Notes: generated from the letters alone by a model not told the origin. A stretch of DNA of 64,000 nt from DASSQJ01 sp963772645 (GCA_963772645.1 CAVYYD010000012.1:1-64000), one strand, 5' to 3'. Positions 42,013 through 50,163 are shown, numbered from the stretch's first letter. Numbers and translations are program-made.

Positions 42013-42174
42013 GGGGTCGATCCTGCCACGACCGCCCTGCAGCCCGCCCGTCCGGACGGGTTGCGAGGCCGTTCGGAGGAGCCGGCGGCGAGGCTCGTGC
42101 GGGCGTCCGGACCGGGCCCGGGCCGCCGCGAGGGCGCCCGCTGTGATGTTCGCCGCTCGAGCCCGGCTGGGTGG

Positions 42175-42188
42175 TTAGGTGACCCTAA
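42175..42188. promoter_or_regulatory. Candidate DtxR/IdeR iron box upstream of feoA
   Basis: TTAGGTGACCCTAA lies 21 bases before the feoA GTG. Its reverse complement, TTAGGGTCACCTAA, differs by one base from the element upstream of efeU. It shares DtxR-box half-sites (TTAGG, CCTAA). The position just ahead of the -10 hexamer (42197-42202) fits a repressor. Confidence 0.6.
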
Positions 42189-42196
42189 GACGGTGC

Positions 42197-42202
42197 TACC
42201 GT
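42197..42202 (+). promoter_or_regulatory. -10 hexamer TACCGT before feoA
   Basis: TACCGT ends seven bases before GTG 42210, indicating a leaderless feo transcript. Confidence 0.5.
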
Positions 42203-42209
42203 CTGACCC

Positions 42210-42443
42210 GTGAGCACGACCCTGGACCGCGCGCCCCTCGGGGCGGCCGTCCGGGTGTCCGGCGCCGACACCCCGGCCGACCTCACCCGCCGCCTCGCCG
42301 AGCTCGGCGTGCGGGCGGGCGCCGTCGTGCGCTGCCTCCAGCGCACGGCCGGCGGGGGCCGGGTCGTCGACGTTGCGGGGGCGCGGATCGCCCTGGGCCG
42401 GGAGGTGCTGCGGGCCGTCCGCACCGAGCCGGCCGGTCCGTGA
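42210..42443 (+). CDS. feoA: FeoA-domain iron transport protein
   Basis: 77-aa SH3-like cytosolic protein that assists FeoB. It has the FeoA layout: LGAAVRVSGADTPADLTRRLAELGVRAGAVVRCLQRT, then VVDVAGARIALGREVLRAVRTE. GTG start. Its TGA overlaps the feoB GTG by four bases. A candidate iron box and -10 hexamer lie just upstream. Confidence 0.9.
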   Translation: MSTTLDRAPLGAAVRVSGADTPADLTRRLAELGVRAGAVVRCLQRTAGGGRVVDVAGARIALGREVLRAVRTEPAGP

Positions 42444-44509
42444 GCACGGCGCCACCGGGCACCTCGCGCACCGGCGCCCCCTCGTGTCACGAGGACGCCG
42501 GCGGACCGCCGCCGCCCACCGGAGCCCCGGTGGTCGTCCTCGCCGGGGCGCCGAACGTCGGCAAGTCCACCCTCTTCAACGCCCTCACCGGGGCCCGCCG
42601 CACGGTCGGCAACTGGCCGGGCACCACGGTCGAGGTCGGCCGCGGCAGCCTCGCCGTGGACGGCACCCCCGGCGGCCGGGTCGCCGCGCTCGTCGACCTC
42701 CCCGGCGCCTACTCGCTGGACCCGCTGAGCCCGGACGAGGCACTGACGCGTGAGGTCCTGCTCGCCCCCGGCGAGGGCCGACCCGACGTGGTCGTCGTCG
42801 TCGCCTCGGCGGTGCACCTCGCCCGAAGCCTCTACCTGCTCGCCCAGGTCCGCGAGACCACGCTGCCGGTCGTCCTCGCGCTGACGATGGGCGACGTCGC
42901 CGCCCGGCGCGGGCACGGGGTGGATGCCGGGGCGCTCGCCGGGGCGGTCGGCTGCCCGGTCGTCGCCCTCGACCCGCGCCGCCGCTCCGGGGTCCTCGGG
43001 CTGGTCGAGGCGGTGGGTGAGGTCCTGGGCGCCCGGGTCGTGCCACCGCGGGCCGGCGTCCCGGCAGGTGGCGACCCGGTGCCCGGGCCGGCCGCGGACG
43101 ACCTGGTCGCGGACGGCCTGGTCGCGGACGGCCTGGTCGCGGACGGCCTGGTCGCGGACGACCCGACCGCGGACGACCTGGCCGCCGCCGACGAGCGCTT
43201 CACCTGGATCGAGCGGGCGGTGGCCGCGTCGGTGCGCCAGACCGGGCTGACCCGGCGCACCTGGTCGGACCGGATCGACCGCCTCGCGACCGCCCCGGTC
43301 CTCGGACCCCTGCTGTTCCTCGCCGTGATGTGGGCGGTCTTCCAGCTGACGACCACGGTCGCCGCGCCGCTGCAGGACGCCCTCGACGCGCTCGTCAGCG
43401 GGCCGGTCTCGGGCGGGGCCGGGTGGCTCGTCGACACGCTGGGGCTGGGGCAGACCCCGGTGCGCGGTCTCGTCGTCGACGGGCTCGTCGCCGGCGTCGG
43501 GATGCTGCTCACCTTCGTCCCGCTCATGGCGCTGATGTTCCTGCTCCTCGCCGTGCTCGAGGACTCCGGCTACCTCGCGCGGGCGGCCGTGGTCACCGAC
43601 CGGCTCATGGCGCGCCTCGGGCTGCCCGGGCGGGCCTTCCTGCCGCTCGTCGTCGGGTTCGGCTGCAACGTCCCCGCGGTGGCCGCCACCCGCATCCTCC
43701 CCTCGGCGCGCCAACGGGTCCTCACCGCGCTCCTCGTGCCGTTCACCTCGTGCTCGGCCCGGCTGACCGTCTACGTCCTGCTCGCCGGGACCTTCTTCCC
43801 CGACCACGCGGGGACGGTCGTCTTCGCGATGTACCTCGTCTCGATCCTGCTCGTCGTCCTCGTCGGCCTCGGGCTCCGCTCGACCCTCTGGCGCACGATG
43901 GGCGCCGACCCGCTCGTCATCGACCTGCCGCCGTACCAGCGACCGACGGTGCGGCTCACCCTCTCGGTCACCTGGCTGCGCCTGCAGGGGTTCCTGCGCA
44001 CCGCGTCCGGCATCATCGTCGCGACCGTCGTCGTCGTGTGGCTGCTGCAGTCGGTCCCGGCCGGCGGTGTCGGCTCGTTCGGCGACGTCCCGGTCGCGGA
44101 CTCGGCGTACGCGGAGGTCTCCCGCTGGGTCGCGCCGCTGCTCACCCCCGCCGGCTTCGGCCAGTGGCAGTCGGTGTCGGCGCTCGTCGTCGGGTTCGTC
44201 GCCAAGGAGGCGGTCATCTCGTCGTGGGCGCAGACCTACGCGCTGGCCGACCCGTCGGCCGCGTCCGGGTCCGGGGCCCTGGGCGACCAGCTGCTGCACA
44301 CCTTCTCGCTCTCCAGCGGTGGCCACGCCGCCGTGGCCGCCGTGGCGTTCATGGTCTTCCTCCTCGCCTACACCCCGTGCGTGGCGACCCTGGCCGCCCA
44401 GCGTCGCGAGGTCGGGATGCGGTGGACGCTGTTCGGGGTCGCGGTCCAGCTCGTCGTCGCCTGGTCGCTCGCGGTGCTCGTCTTCCAGGTCGGGCGGGTG
44501 TTCTGGTGA
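42440..44509 (+). CDS. feoB: Ferrous iron transporter FeoB
   Basis: 689-aa Fe(II) transporter. A cytosolic G domain comes first: P-loop GAPNVGKST (36-44), switch NWPGTT, G3 DLPG (86-89). The G4 position reads TMGD (149-152), with Thr where the usual NxxD has Asn. A run of five-residue repeats (ADxLV, residues about 219-248) follows, then the C-terminal transporter region with two Gate motifs, LAVLEDSGYLARAAVVTDRLM and GFGCNVPAV, and FVAKEAVISSW near the end. Both junctions (with feoA and feoC) are four-base GTGA overlaps. Coupled nucleotide hydrolysis and iron import are family knowledge. Confidence 0.95.
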   Translation: MSTAPPGTSRTGAPSCHEDAGGPPPPTGAPVVVLAGAPNVGKSTLFNALTGARRTVGNWPGTTVEVGRGSLAVDGTPGGRVAALVDLPGAYSLDPLSPDEALTREVLLAPGEGRPDVVVVVASAVHLARSLYLLAQVRETTLPVVLALTMGDVAARRGHGVDAGALAGAVGCPVVALDPRRRSGVLGLVEAVGEVLGARVVPPRAGVPAGGDPVPGPAADDLVADGLVADGLVADGLVADDPTADDLAAADERFTWIERAVAASVRQTGLTRRTWSDRIDRLATAPVLGPLLFLAVMWAVFQLTTTVAAPLQDALDALVSGPVSGGAGWLVDTLGLGQTPVRGLVVDGLVAGVGMLLTFVPLMALMFLLLAVLEDSGYLARAAVVTDRLMARLGLPGRAFLPLVVGFGCNVPAVAATRILPSARQRVLTALLVPFTSCSARLTVYVLLAGTFFPDHAGTVVFAMYLVSILLVVLVGLGLRSTLWRTMGADPLVIDLPPYQRPTVRLTLSVTWLRLQGFLRTASGIIVATVVVVWLLQSVPAGGVGSFGDVPVADSAYAEVSRWVAPLLTPAGFGQWQSVSALVVGFVAKEAVISSWAQTYALADPSAASGSGALGDQLLHTFSLSSGGHAAVAAVAFMVFLLAYTPCVATLAAQRREVGMRWTLFGVAVQLVVAWSLAVLVFQVGRVFW
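43094..43183. repeat. Six 15-bp tandem repeats within feoB
   Basis: The unit gcggacggcctggtc (and close variants) is repeated six times without breaking frame, encoding ADDLV-ADGLV-ADGLV-ADGLV-ADDPT-ADDLA. Copies 2-4 are identical. Such a repeat could gain or lose units by slippage. Confidence 0.9.
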
Positions 44510-44829
44510 GCGCCCCGGCGGCGACCACGTCCGGCCGTGGCCCGCTGAGCGCGGTCCTGGCGGCCTTCGACGCCGGCGTCCACTCCTTCGACGAGGTGGC
44601 CCAGCGCTGCGGCCTCTCGGTCGACGTGGTCCGGGCCTCGGTCGACCACCTCGTGCGGATGGGGCGGCTCCAGGCGCGCGAGCTCGCGGTGGGCTGCCCG
44701 TCCGGCGGCTGCGGGTCGTGCGCCTCGGCCGCCTCCGACGGCACGGCCGGCTGCGGGGCGCCGGGGCCGTCGGCCGGGCGCTCGGGTCCGGTCCTCGTCA
44801 CCATCTCGGTCCGCCGCCCCGGCCCCTGA
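44506..44829 (+). CDS. feoC: FeoC-like winged-helix protein with Cys cluster
   Basis: 107-aa small protein following feoB. Residues about 15-55 form a winged-helix-like region (LSAVLAAFDAGVHSFDEVAQRCGLSVDVVRASVDHLVRMGRLQ). A Cys-rich segment CPSGGCGSCASAASDGTAGCG follows, which in FeoC relatives can bind an iron-sulfur cluster, then a Pro/Arg tail. It probably tunes FeoB stability or feo expression. GTG 44506 overlaps the feoB stop. A hairpin follows its stop. Confidence 0.78.
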   Translation: MSAPAATTSGRGPLSAVLAAFDAGVHSFDEVAQRCGLSVDVVRASVDHLVRMGRLQARELAVGCPSGGCGSCASAASDGTAGCGAPGPSAGRSGPVLVTISVRRPGP

Positions 44830-44837
44830 GCGACCGT

Positions 44838-44853
44838 CGCGGACCGGTCCGCG
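44838..44853 (+). terminator. 16-bp perfect palindrome after feoC
   Basis: CGCGGACCGGTCCGCG follows the feoC stop by eight bases and precedes the PPOX gene's own ribosome site. It is a likely end of the feo transcript, though read-through is possible. Confidence 0.5.
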
Positions 44854-44896
44854 GCAGGATCGGGGCGAGACCACGTCCGACCCAGGAGGAACCACC

Positions 44897-45313
44897 GTGC
44901 CCAAGGCCCCGCTGCCCCGCGACGTCGCCGAGCTCCTCGCCCGACCCAACCCCGCCGTCGTCGCCGTCCTGCTGCCGAGCGGTGCCCCGATGTCGGTGGC
45001 CACGTGGTACCTCCTGGAGGAGGACGGGACCGTCCTGCTCAACATGGACGCCGGGCGAGCCCGGGTGGACTGGATGCGTGAGCACCCGCAGGTCGCCCTC
45101 ACCGCTCTGAAGGAGGACGAGTGGTACACCCACGTCAGCATCCGGGGGCCGGTGCTGCGGTGGGAGACGGACCCGCAGCGGGCGCTGGCCGACATCGACC
45201 GGCTCTCGAACCACTACCGCGGCAACGACTACCCGGTGCGCGACCGGCCACGGGTCAGCTGCTGGGTGGGCATCGAGCACTGGCACGGCTGGGGCCAGGC
45301 CAGGGCCGACTGA
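44897..45313 (+). CDS. PPOX-class F420/FMN-dependent flavoprotein
   Basis: 138-aa split-barrel protein of the pyridoxamine-oxidase-like family, common in actinobacteria that use F420. Typical pieces are LARPNPAVVAVLLPSGAPMSVATWYLLEEDGTVLLN, RVDWMREHPQVALTAL and HVSIRGPVLRWETD. Cofactor (F420 or FMN) and substrate cannot be distinguished from sequence. A strong ribosome site AGGAGGA (44884-44890) sits six bases before GTG 44897, unlike the leaderless starts nearby. It converges on bioA. Confidence 0.88.
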   Translation: MPKAPLPRDVAELLARPNPAVVAVLLPSGAPMSVATWYLLEEDGTVLLNMDAGRARVDWMREHPQVALTALKEDEWYTHVSIRGPVLRWETDPQRALADIDRLSNHYRGNDYPVRDRPRVSCWVGIEHWHGWGQARAD

Positions 45314-45373
45314 CCGCCGGCGTGGTGCCCGGTTCCCGGTCGGCGGCGCGACAGCCGCGGGGCCCGCGCCACC

Positions 45374-45394
45374 GACGGCGCCCGGGGCGCCGTC
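45374..45394. terminator. Hairpin at the bioA end
   Basis: GACGGCGCC-CGG-GGCGCCGTC has nine-base perfect arms. It overlaps the end of bioA and lies between convergent genes, so it may stop both PPOX and bioA transcripts. Confidence 0.55.
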
Positions 45395-46725
45395 AGCCGT
45401 GGACGTCGGCCACCGCGCCGACGAGGGCTGCGGTGAGCAGGCCGAGGTCGTCGTCGGTGGTGACGAAGGGCGGCATCGTGTAGACGAGGTCGCGGAACGG
45501 ACGGACCCAGACCCCGCGCTCGAGTGCCGCCGCGGTGACCTCCGCGACCCGCACCGGCCCGGTGAGCTGGACGACGCCGACCGCCCCGAGGACCCGCACG
45601 TCGGCCACGGACGCCAGGTCGTGGGCCGGGGCGAGGCCGGCGGCGAGCCCGGCCTCGACCCGGGCCACCTCCGACTCGGTGTCGCGGGAGGTGAGCAGGT
45701 CGAGGTTGGCGCTCGCCACGGCGCTGGCCAGCGGGTTGCCCATGAAGGTCGGCCCGTGCATGAGTGCGCCGGCCCCCCCGCCCGACACACCCTCGGCCAC
45801 CGCCCGGGTGCACAGCACGGCGGCCTGGGACAGGTAGCCGCCGGTCAGCGACTTGCCGACGCAGAGGACGTCGGGCGGGTCGGGGACCCGCGAGCCGGCC
45901 CACCGCGGTCCGGTTCGGTGGAAACCGGTGGCGATCTCGTCGTGGATGACGAGTGCGCCGTGCTCGCGGGCGAGCTCGTGGAGGACGGCGAGCGCGCGGG
46001 CGAGGCCACACGTGCATCCCCCCGGCGCCCTGGAGCACCGGCTCGACGATGACGGCGGCGATGTCGGCGGCGTGGCGGGAGAACAGGTCCCGCGTCGCCC
46101 GCTCCCAGCGGCGCAGGGCCGGGTCGTCCTCGGCGAGGTCCAGCCCCGCGGGTGGGCGCGGGGCGAAGAGGTGCTCGGGCAGGACCCCGCGGAAGAGGGA
46201 GTGCATGCCGCCGACCGGGTCGGTCACCGACATGGGCGAGAAGGTGTCGCCGTGGTAGCCGCCGCGGATCGTGAAGAAGCGGGTCCGCCGGTGGCCGGCC
46301 GCGAGGTGCCACTGGAGCGCCATCTTCATCGCGACCTCCACCGAGACCGAACCCGAGTCGGCGAGGAAGACGTGCTCGAGGCCGGCCGGCGCGAGGTCGA
46401 GGAGCCGGCGGGCGAGGCCGACCGCCGGCTCGTGGGTGAGGCCGCCGAACATCACGTGGGCCATCGACCCCAGCTGGGCGCGGACGGCGGCGTCGAGCTC
46501 GGGGACCCGGTAGCCGTGGATGGCGCACCACCACGAGCTCATCGCGTCGACGACCTCGCGTGGCGTGCCGTCACGGTCGCGCACCCGCAGCCGCACGCCG
46601 TCCGCGGACTCGACGAGGTAGGGCTCGCCGGGGGCCAGCGCCGAGGAGTACGGGTGCCAGACGTGGGCGCGGTCGTAGGCGAGCAGGCTGTCCGGGGCGG
46701 ACTCCGGCGGCGGGGCGGCGGTCAT
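45393..46725 (-). CDS. bioA: Adenosylmethionine--8-amino-7-oxononanoate aminotransferase, suspected frameshift near 46010
   Basis: About 443-aa PLP enzyme turning KAPA into DAPA with SAM as amino donor. The first 236 codons are in one frame (HVWHPYSSALAPG, VDAMSSWWCAIHGYRVPELDAA, FTIRGGYHGDTFSPMSV, VEPVLQGAGGMHV). The rest is in another: HDEIATGFHRTGPRWAG, CVGKSLTGGYLSQAAVL with the PLP Lys, HGPTFMGNPLASAVA. The switch is near 46005-46012, where one extra (or two missing) bases explain it. Both halves fit the family without loss, so an assembly error is likely. Confidence 0.93.
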
Positions 46726-46737
46726 CGCCGCCCATTG

Positions 46738-46780
46738 TCGCCGGTCGCGGGTCAGGGTGCCTCGCCGGTCGCGGGTCAGG
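46738..46780. repeat. 19-bp direct repeat at the end of the FMN reductase gene
   Basis: tcgccggtcgcgggtcagg occurs at 46738-46756 and 46762-46780, five bases apart. The second copy contains the stop of the reductase gene. It is a small local duplication between that gene and bioA. Confidence 0.8.
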
Positions 46781-47324
46781 CGGCGCGGGCCGCCTCGACC
46801 TCCCGGGTGAGCCGCCGGACCAGGCTGCCGAGCGCGGCGTCGACCGCGCTGTCGGAGAGGCGGCCGTCGGCGAGGGCCTCGACGGCCGAGCCGACCCCGA
46901 CGGTGTCCTCGATGACGTCCGCACCGGCCACGGCGAGGACACGGACGGCGTCCTGCCGAGCCCAGAGCGCTGCCCGGGGCGAGCCGGTCGCGGCGAGGAC
47001 GGCCGCGGGCTTGCCGGCGATCGCGGCGGCTCCGCGGGGTCGGGACGTCCAGTCGATCGCGTTCTTCACGGCGCTCGAGAGCGAGCCGTTGTACTCCGGG
47101 GTGACGACGAGCAGGGCGTCGGCGTCGGCGACGGCCGCCCGGAGGTCGGCCGCGACGCGGGGCAGGGGCTCGACGTCGAGGTCGGGCGAGTAGTGCGGCA
47201 GGTCGGCCAGGCCCACGAACACCTCGGCCCGGGTGCCGGTCGGCAGGTGGGCGAGGGCGGCGTCGGCGAGGCGGCGGTTGAGCGAGTCGGAGCGCAGGCT
47301 GCCGACGATGACGAGGATGTTCAC
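46776..47324 (-). CDS. NADPH-dependent FMN reductase family protein
   Basis: 182-aa flavodoxin-like protein. It begins MNILVIVGSLRSDSLNRRLADAAL (phosphate-binding loop for FMN). Further family motifs are LLVVTPEYNGSLSSAVKNAIDW and PAAVLAATGSPRAAL. The likely reaction is NAD(P)H-dependent reduction of FMN, quinone or azo compounds. It lies between bioB-bsaP and bioA on the same strand, so it might supply reduced flavin or electrons to biotin synthesis, but this is only positional. Start GTG. Confidence 0.9.
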   Translation of the reverse strand: MNILVIVGSLRSDSLNRRLADAALAHLPTGTRAEVFVGLADLPHYSPDLDVEPLPRVAADLRAAVADADALLVVTPEYNGSLSSAVKNAIDWTSRPRGAAAIAGKPAAVLAATGSPRAALWARQDAVRVLAVAGADVIEDTVGVGSAVEALADGRLSDSAVDAALGSLVRRLTREVEAARAA

Positions 47325-47433
47325 GGAGTCTCCCGGGGATGGCGCGGGCGGGGCAGGGTCGACGCTGACCGGGTGATTGAACAGTCAACGACTTTCCGGC
47401 ATTCCCGGCGGGTCACGAGACCCGGGCCGGGTG

Positions 47434-47679
47434 TCAGGACCAGGTGGGGTGATCGACCGTGCCGTGCGCGACGCACGTCGCCGTCCACGCGGACGGGGTG
47501 ACCTGGACCTTCAGCCGCCGACGGCAGTGGGCGCACCAGCGGGGCGGCTCGAGCACGGCCCGGCGGCCGCAGGCCGCGTGGTCGCCGCCGTCGAGCGGCT
47601 CACCGCACTGGCCGCACCATCGACCGGGGGCCGCTCGGGACGCGACCGGCTCGGTGGGCTCCGAGGTGGGTGGGGTCAC
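47434..47679 (-). CDS. bsaP: Biotin synthase auxiliary protein BsaP
   Basis: 81-aa Cys-rich protein directly downstream of bioB. It has CGQC (Cys22, Cys25), Cys37, CAHC (Cys49, Cys52) and Cys69, with LEPPRWCAHCRRRLKVQVTP and TATCVAHG conserved among actinobacterial homologues. BsaP is reported to bind an iron-sulfur cluster and to support the auxiliary cluster of BioB. The layout (two CxxC pairs plus extra Cys) suits one small cluster. Identification rests on the Cys pattern and location after bioB. The start is GTG 47679. Confidence 0.85.
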   Translation of the reverse strand: MTPPTSEPTEPVASRAAPGRWCGQCGEPLDGGDHAACGRRAVLEPPRWCAHCRRRLKVQVTPSAWTATCVAHGTVDHPTWS

Positions 47680-47701
47680 GGTCGGGGGCGCTGTGGCCGG
47701 C

Positions 47702-48715
47702 TCAGAGGCTCTGGTTGAGGGCGGCGATCGGCATCTGGAGCTCCTCGAGGAGGGCGAGGTCCTGCCGGGGGTCGCGGCCCAGGGTGGTGAGGTAGTTGCC
47801 GACGATGACGGCGTTGATGCCGCCGAGCAGCCCGTCGCGGGTTCCGAGGTCCCCGAGCGTCAGCTCCCGGCCGCCGGCGTAGCGCAGGATGGTGCGGGGC
47901 AGGGCGAGCCGGAACGCGGCGATGGCGCGCAGCGCCTCGGGGGCCTCCATCGGCGGCAGGTCGCCGAACGGAGTCCCCGGGCGCGGGTTGAGGAAGTTCA
48001 GCGGCACCTCGTGCGGCTCCAGCTCGCCGAGCTGGGCTGCCAGCTCGGCCCGCTGCTCGAGCGTCTCGCCCATCCCGACCAGCCCGCCGCAGCACAGCTC
48101 CATCCCCGACTCCTTGACCATGAGGCAGGTCTGCCAGCGCTCGTCGAAGGAGTGCGTGGTCACGACCTCCGGGAAGTAGGACCGGCCGGCTTCGAGGTTG
48201 TGGTTGTACCGGTGCACGCCCATCTCGACGAGCTCGTCGACCTGCTCCCGGGTCAGCATCCCCAGGGAGGCCGCGACGTTGATGTCGACCGCCGCGCGGA
48301 TGGCCGCCACGCCCTCGCGCATCTGGTCCATGAGCCGCCGGTCCGGCCCGCGCACGGCGGCGACGATGCAGAACTCGCTCGCCCCGGTCGCGGCCGTCTG
48401 CTCGGCGGCCCGGACCAGCTCCGGGACGTTGAGCCAGACCGAGCGCACCGGCGAGGTGAACTGCCCGCTCTGGGAACAGAAGTGGCAGTCCTCCGGGCAG
48501 CCGCCGGTCTTCAGCGAGACGATCCCCTCGACCTCGACGGCCGGGCCCTGGTACCGCATCCGCACCTCGTGGGCGAGGGCGAGGAGGTCCGGGAGCCGTT
48601 CGTCCCCGGTGTGCAGCACCTCGAGCACCTGCGCCCGGGTCAGCGGCACGCCGCGCTCGAGCACCTGCTCGCGCGCGACGTCGAGGATGTGGGTGCCGGT
48701 CGCCTGAGCCGTCAT
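47702..48715 (-). CDS. bioB: Biotin synthase
   Basis: 337-aa radical SAM enzyme inserting sulfur into dethiobiotin. The 4Fe-4S cluster motif CPEDCHFC (Cys73, Cys77, Cys80) is present, and further conserved blocks include YNHNLEAGRSYFPEVVTTHSF, CCGGLVGMGET (auxiliary-cluster region) and FLNPRPGTPF. The barrel is complete. ATG 48715 is preceded by CAGAAT seven bases upstream. bsaP follows 22 bases downstream, so both are expected on one transcript. Confidence 0.97.
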   Translation of the reverse strand: MTAQATGTHILDVAREQVLERGVPLTRAQVLEVLHTGDERLPDLLALAHEVRMRYQGPAVEVEGIVSLKTGGCPEDCHFCSQSGQFTSPVRSVWLNVPELVRAAEQTAATGASEFCIVAAVRGPDRRLMDQMREGVAAIRAAVDINVAASLGMLTREQVDELVEMGVHRYNHNLEAGRSYFPEVVTTHSFDERWQTCLMVKESGMELCCGGLVGMGETLEQRAELAAQLGELEPHEVPLNFLNPRPGTPFGDLPPMEAPEALRAIAAFRLALPRTILRYAGGRELTLGDLGTRDGLLGGINAVIVGNYLTTLGRDPRQDLALLEELQMPIAALNQSL

Positions 48716-48782
48716 GGCGCCGATTCTGGCCCATCGGAGCCGGGAAGACCCAGCCCGGTCCGCGCAGTGACGCCGGGTGGGC

Positions 48783-49634
48783 TCAGCTCCAGGCCAGGGC
48801 GAGGAGCACGAGGGGGACCACCGTCGCCAGCGCGGCGTAACCGTACGCGACGGCCGAGATCGCACGGTGCGGACCGATGGCGAGCAGCTTCATCCGCACC
48901 GGTGCGGTGGAGCCCGCACCGAGCGCCGCCTCGGGGGCGCGGCTCTCGGCGATGGCGAGCAGGGCCCGGGCCGTCGCCACCTCCCCGCTGCGGCGCACCG
49001 CGGCCCGGTCGGCGAGGGCTTCGACGAGCAGCCGCACCTCGGCGAGCGCCGCGTCGGACCGCAGCACCGGCGGCACCGCCTGGTTCGCGACCGAGAAGAA
49101 CTCGAGGAGCAGGTCGTGGCGGGCCCGCAGGTGCGCGTCCTCGTGGGCGACGACGGCGTCGAGCTGCTCGGGGGGCAGGGCGTCGAGCACACCCTGGGAG
49201 AGGACGACCCGGGCGTTTCGCCCCGGGATGCAGTACGCGGTCGGGGTCGGGTGCTGCAGGACCCGGACCCGGCCCTGGTCGTGGGCGGCGATGATGTCGA
49301 CGAGGTCACGGTGGTCGGCCCGGGCGCTGCGCAGCCGGGTTCCGACGACGTGGCCGGAGACGAGGAGGCGCACGAGCACCGCTCCGCTGACGATGCCGGC
49401 GGCGACGACCCACCCGATGTGCGCGAGGGGGTGGGCTCCCCGCAGGACCAGCGGCAGTGCCGCGGGAGCCGTGAGCAGCGCCGCGAGGATGCCGCCGAGG
49501 GTGACCGCCTGCCACGCGACGAGGGCCGCCCGCGGCGCGCGTCTCAAGCGGGTCTGCCGTGCCATCAGCGACGGCGCGACCCACGCGAGCACCACCGCGA
49601 GGAGGGCGAGCGAGAGCGGGATCACGCCCTCCAT
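48783..49634 (-). CDS. M56-family membrane metallopeptidase
   Basis: 283-aa membrane protease with about four helices (at about 6-24, 38-60, 70-92 and 260-280). The zinc motif is HEDAH (164-168) in VVAHEDAHLRARHD, followed by LLVEALADRAAVRR with a candidate third ligand. It resembles BlaR1/MecR1 protease domains but lacks their penicillin-binding sensor. It lies 62 bases downstream of blaI on the same strand and probably inactivates that repressor when a membrane signal is sensed. Confidence 0.92.
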   Translation of the reverse strand: MEGVIPLSLALLAVVLAWVAPSLMARQTRLRRAPRAALVAWQAVTLGGILAALLTAPAALPLVLRGAHPLAHIGWVVAAGIVSGAVLVRLLVSGHVVGTRLRSARADHRDLVDIIAAHDQGRVRVLQHPTPTAYCIPGRNARVVLSQGVLDALPPEQLDAVVAHEDAHLRARHDLLLEFFSVANQAVPPVLRSDAALAEVRLLVEALADRAAVRRSGEVATARALLAIAESRAPEAALGAGSTAPVRMKLLAIGPHRAISAVAYGYAALATVVPLVLLALAWS

Positions 49635-49696
49635 GGTGGCATTCCGCGGACCGTGCGCGTGCCGGAGCCCCGCAGGGGTGCGGCACGCGCACCCGC

Positions 49697-50161
49697 TCAG
49701 CGGCGCAGGCCCCGCTTGCGGCGACCGGTGGTGGGCGGTGCCTCCTCGGCCTCGACGGCCCTGGCCTCGACCTCGGCGAGCGCGGCCTTGATGTCGGCGA
49801 TCTCGGCCGAGCTCGCGCCGTCGAGGAAGTGCAGCAGCGCGGCACGGCGGTCGGTGACGTCCATGTCGTCGAGGGTGCGCCGCATGGTCTGTGCGGTGAG
49901 CGCCTCCCGGGTACCGGCCGGCAGGTACCGCCAGGCCCGGCCGTCGCGCTCCCGGGTCACCAGGCTCTTCTTCGCGAGCCGGTCCAGGACGGTCATCACC
50001 GTCGTGTACGCGAGCTCGCGCTCCTCCTCGAGGGCCCGGTGCACCTCGCGGACGGTGACGCCGGGGAAGCCGGGGCCGCCCGCCGAGGCGGCGTCCCAGA
50101 GGCGTTCCATGACGACCCGTTCGAGCTCGCCGAGGCGTGGGGTTGTGGTCGAGAGCGGCAT
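49697..50161 (-). CDS. blaI: BlaI/MecI-family repressor
   Basis: 154-aa dimeric winged-helix repressor. The DNA-binding part is LGELERVVMERLWDAA, VTVREVHRALEEERELAYTTVMTVLDRLAKKSLVTRERDGRAWRYLPA, with the HTH in EERELAYTTVMTVLDRL. The C-terminal dimer helix is followed by a basic tail GRRKRGLRR. The paired M56 protease follows. Its ATG is two bases after the likely cydC stop, so it appears to belong to the cyd transcript. In this family operators hold TACTACA/TGTAGTA-like half-sites. Confidence 0.93.
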   Translation of the reverse strand: MPLSTTTPRLGELERVVMERLWDAASAGGPGFPGVTVREVHRALEEERELAYTTVMTVLDRLAKKSLVTRERDGRAWRYLPAGTREALTAQTMRRTLDDMDVTDRRAALLHFLDGASSAEIADIKAALAEVEARAVEAEEAPPTTGRRKRGLRR

Positions 50162-50163
50162 GG

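Noticed and set aside
43094..43183. CRISPR-like repeats
   Set aside because: Units are 15 bp, contiguous without spacers, and in frame inside feoB.
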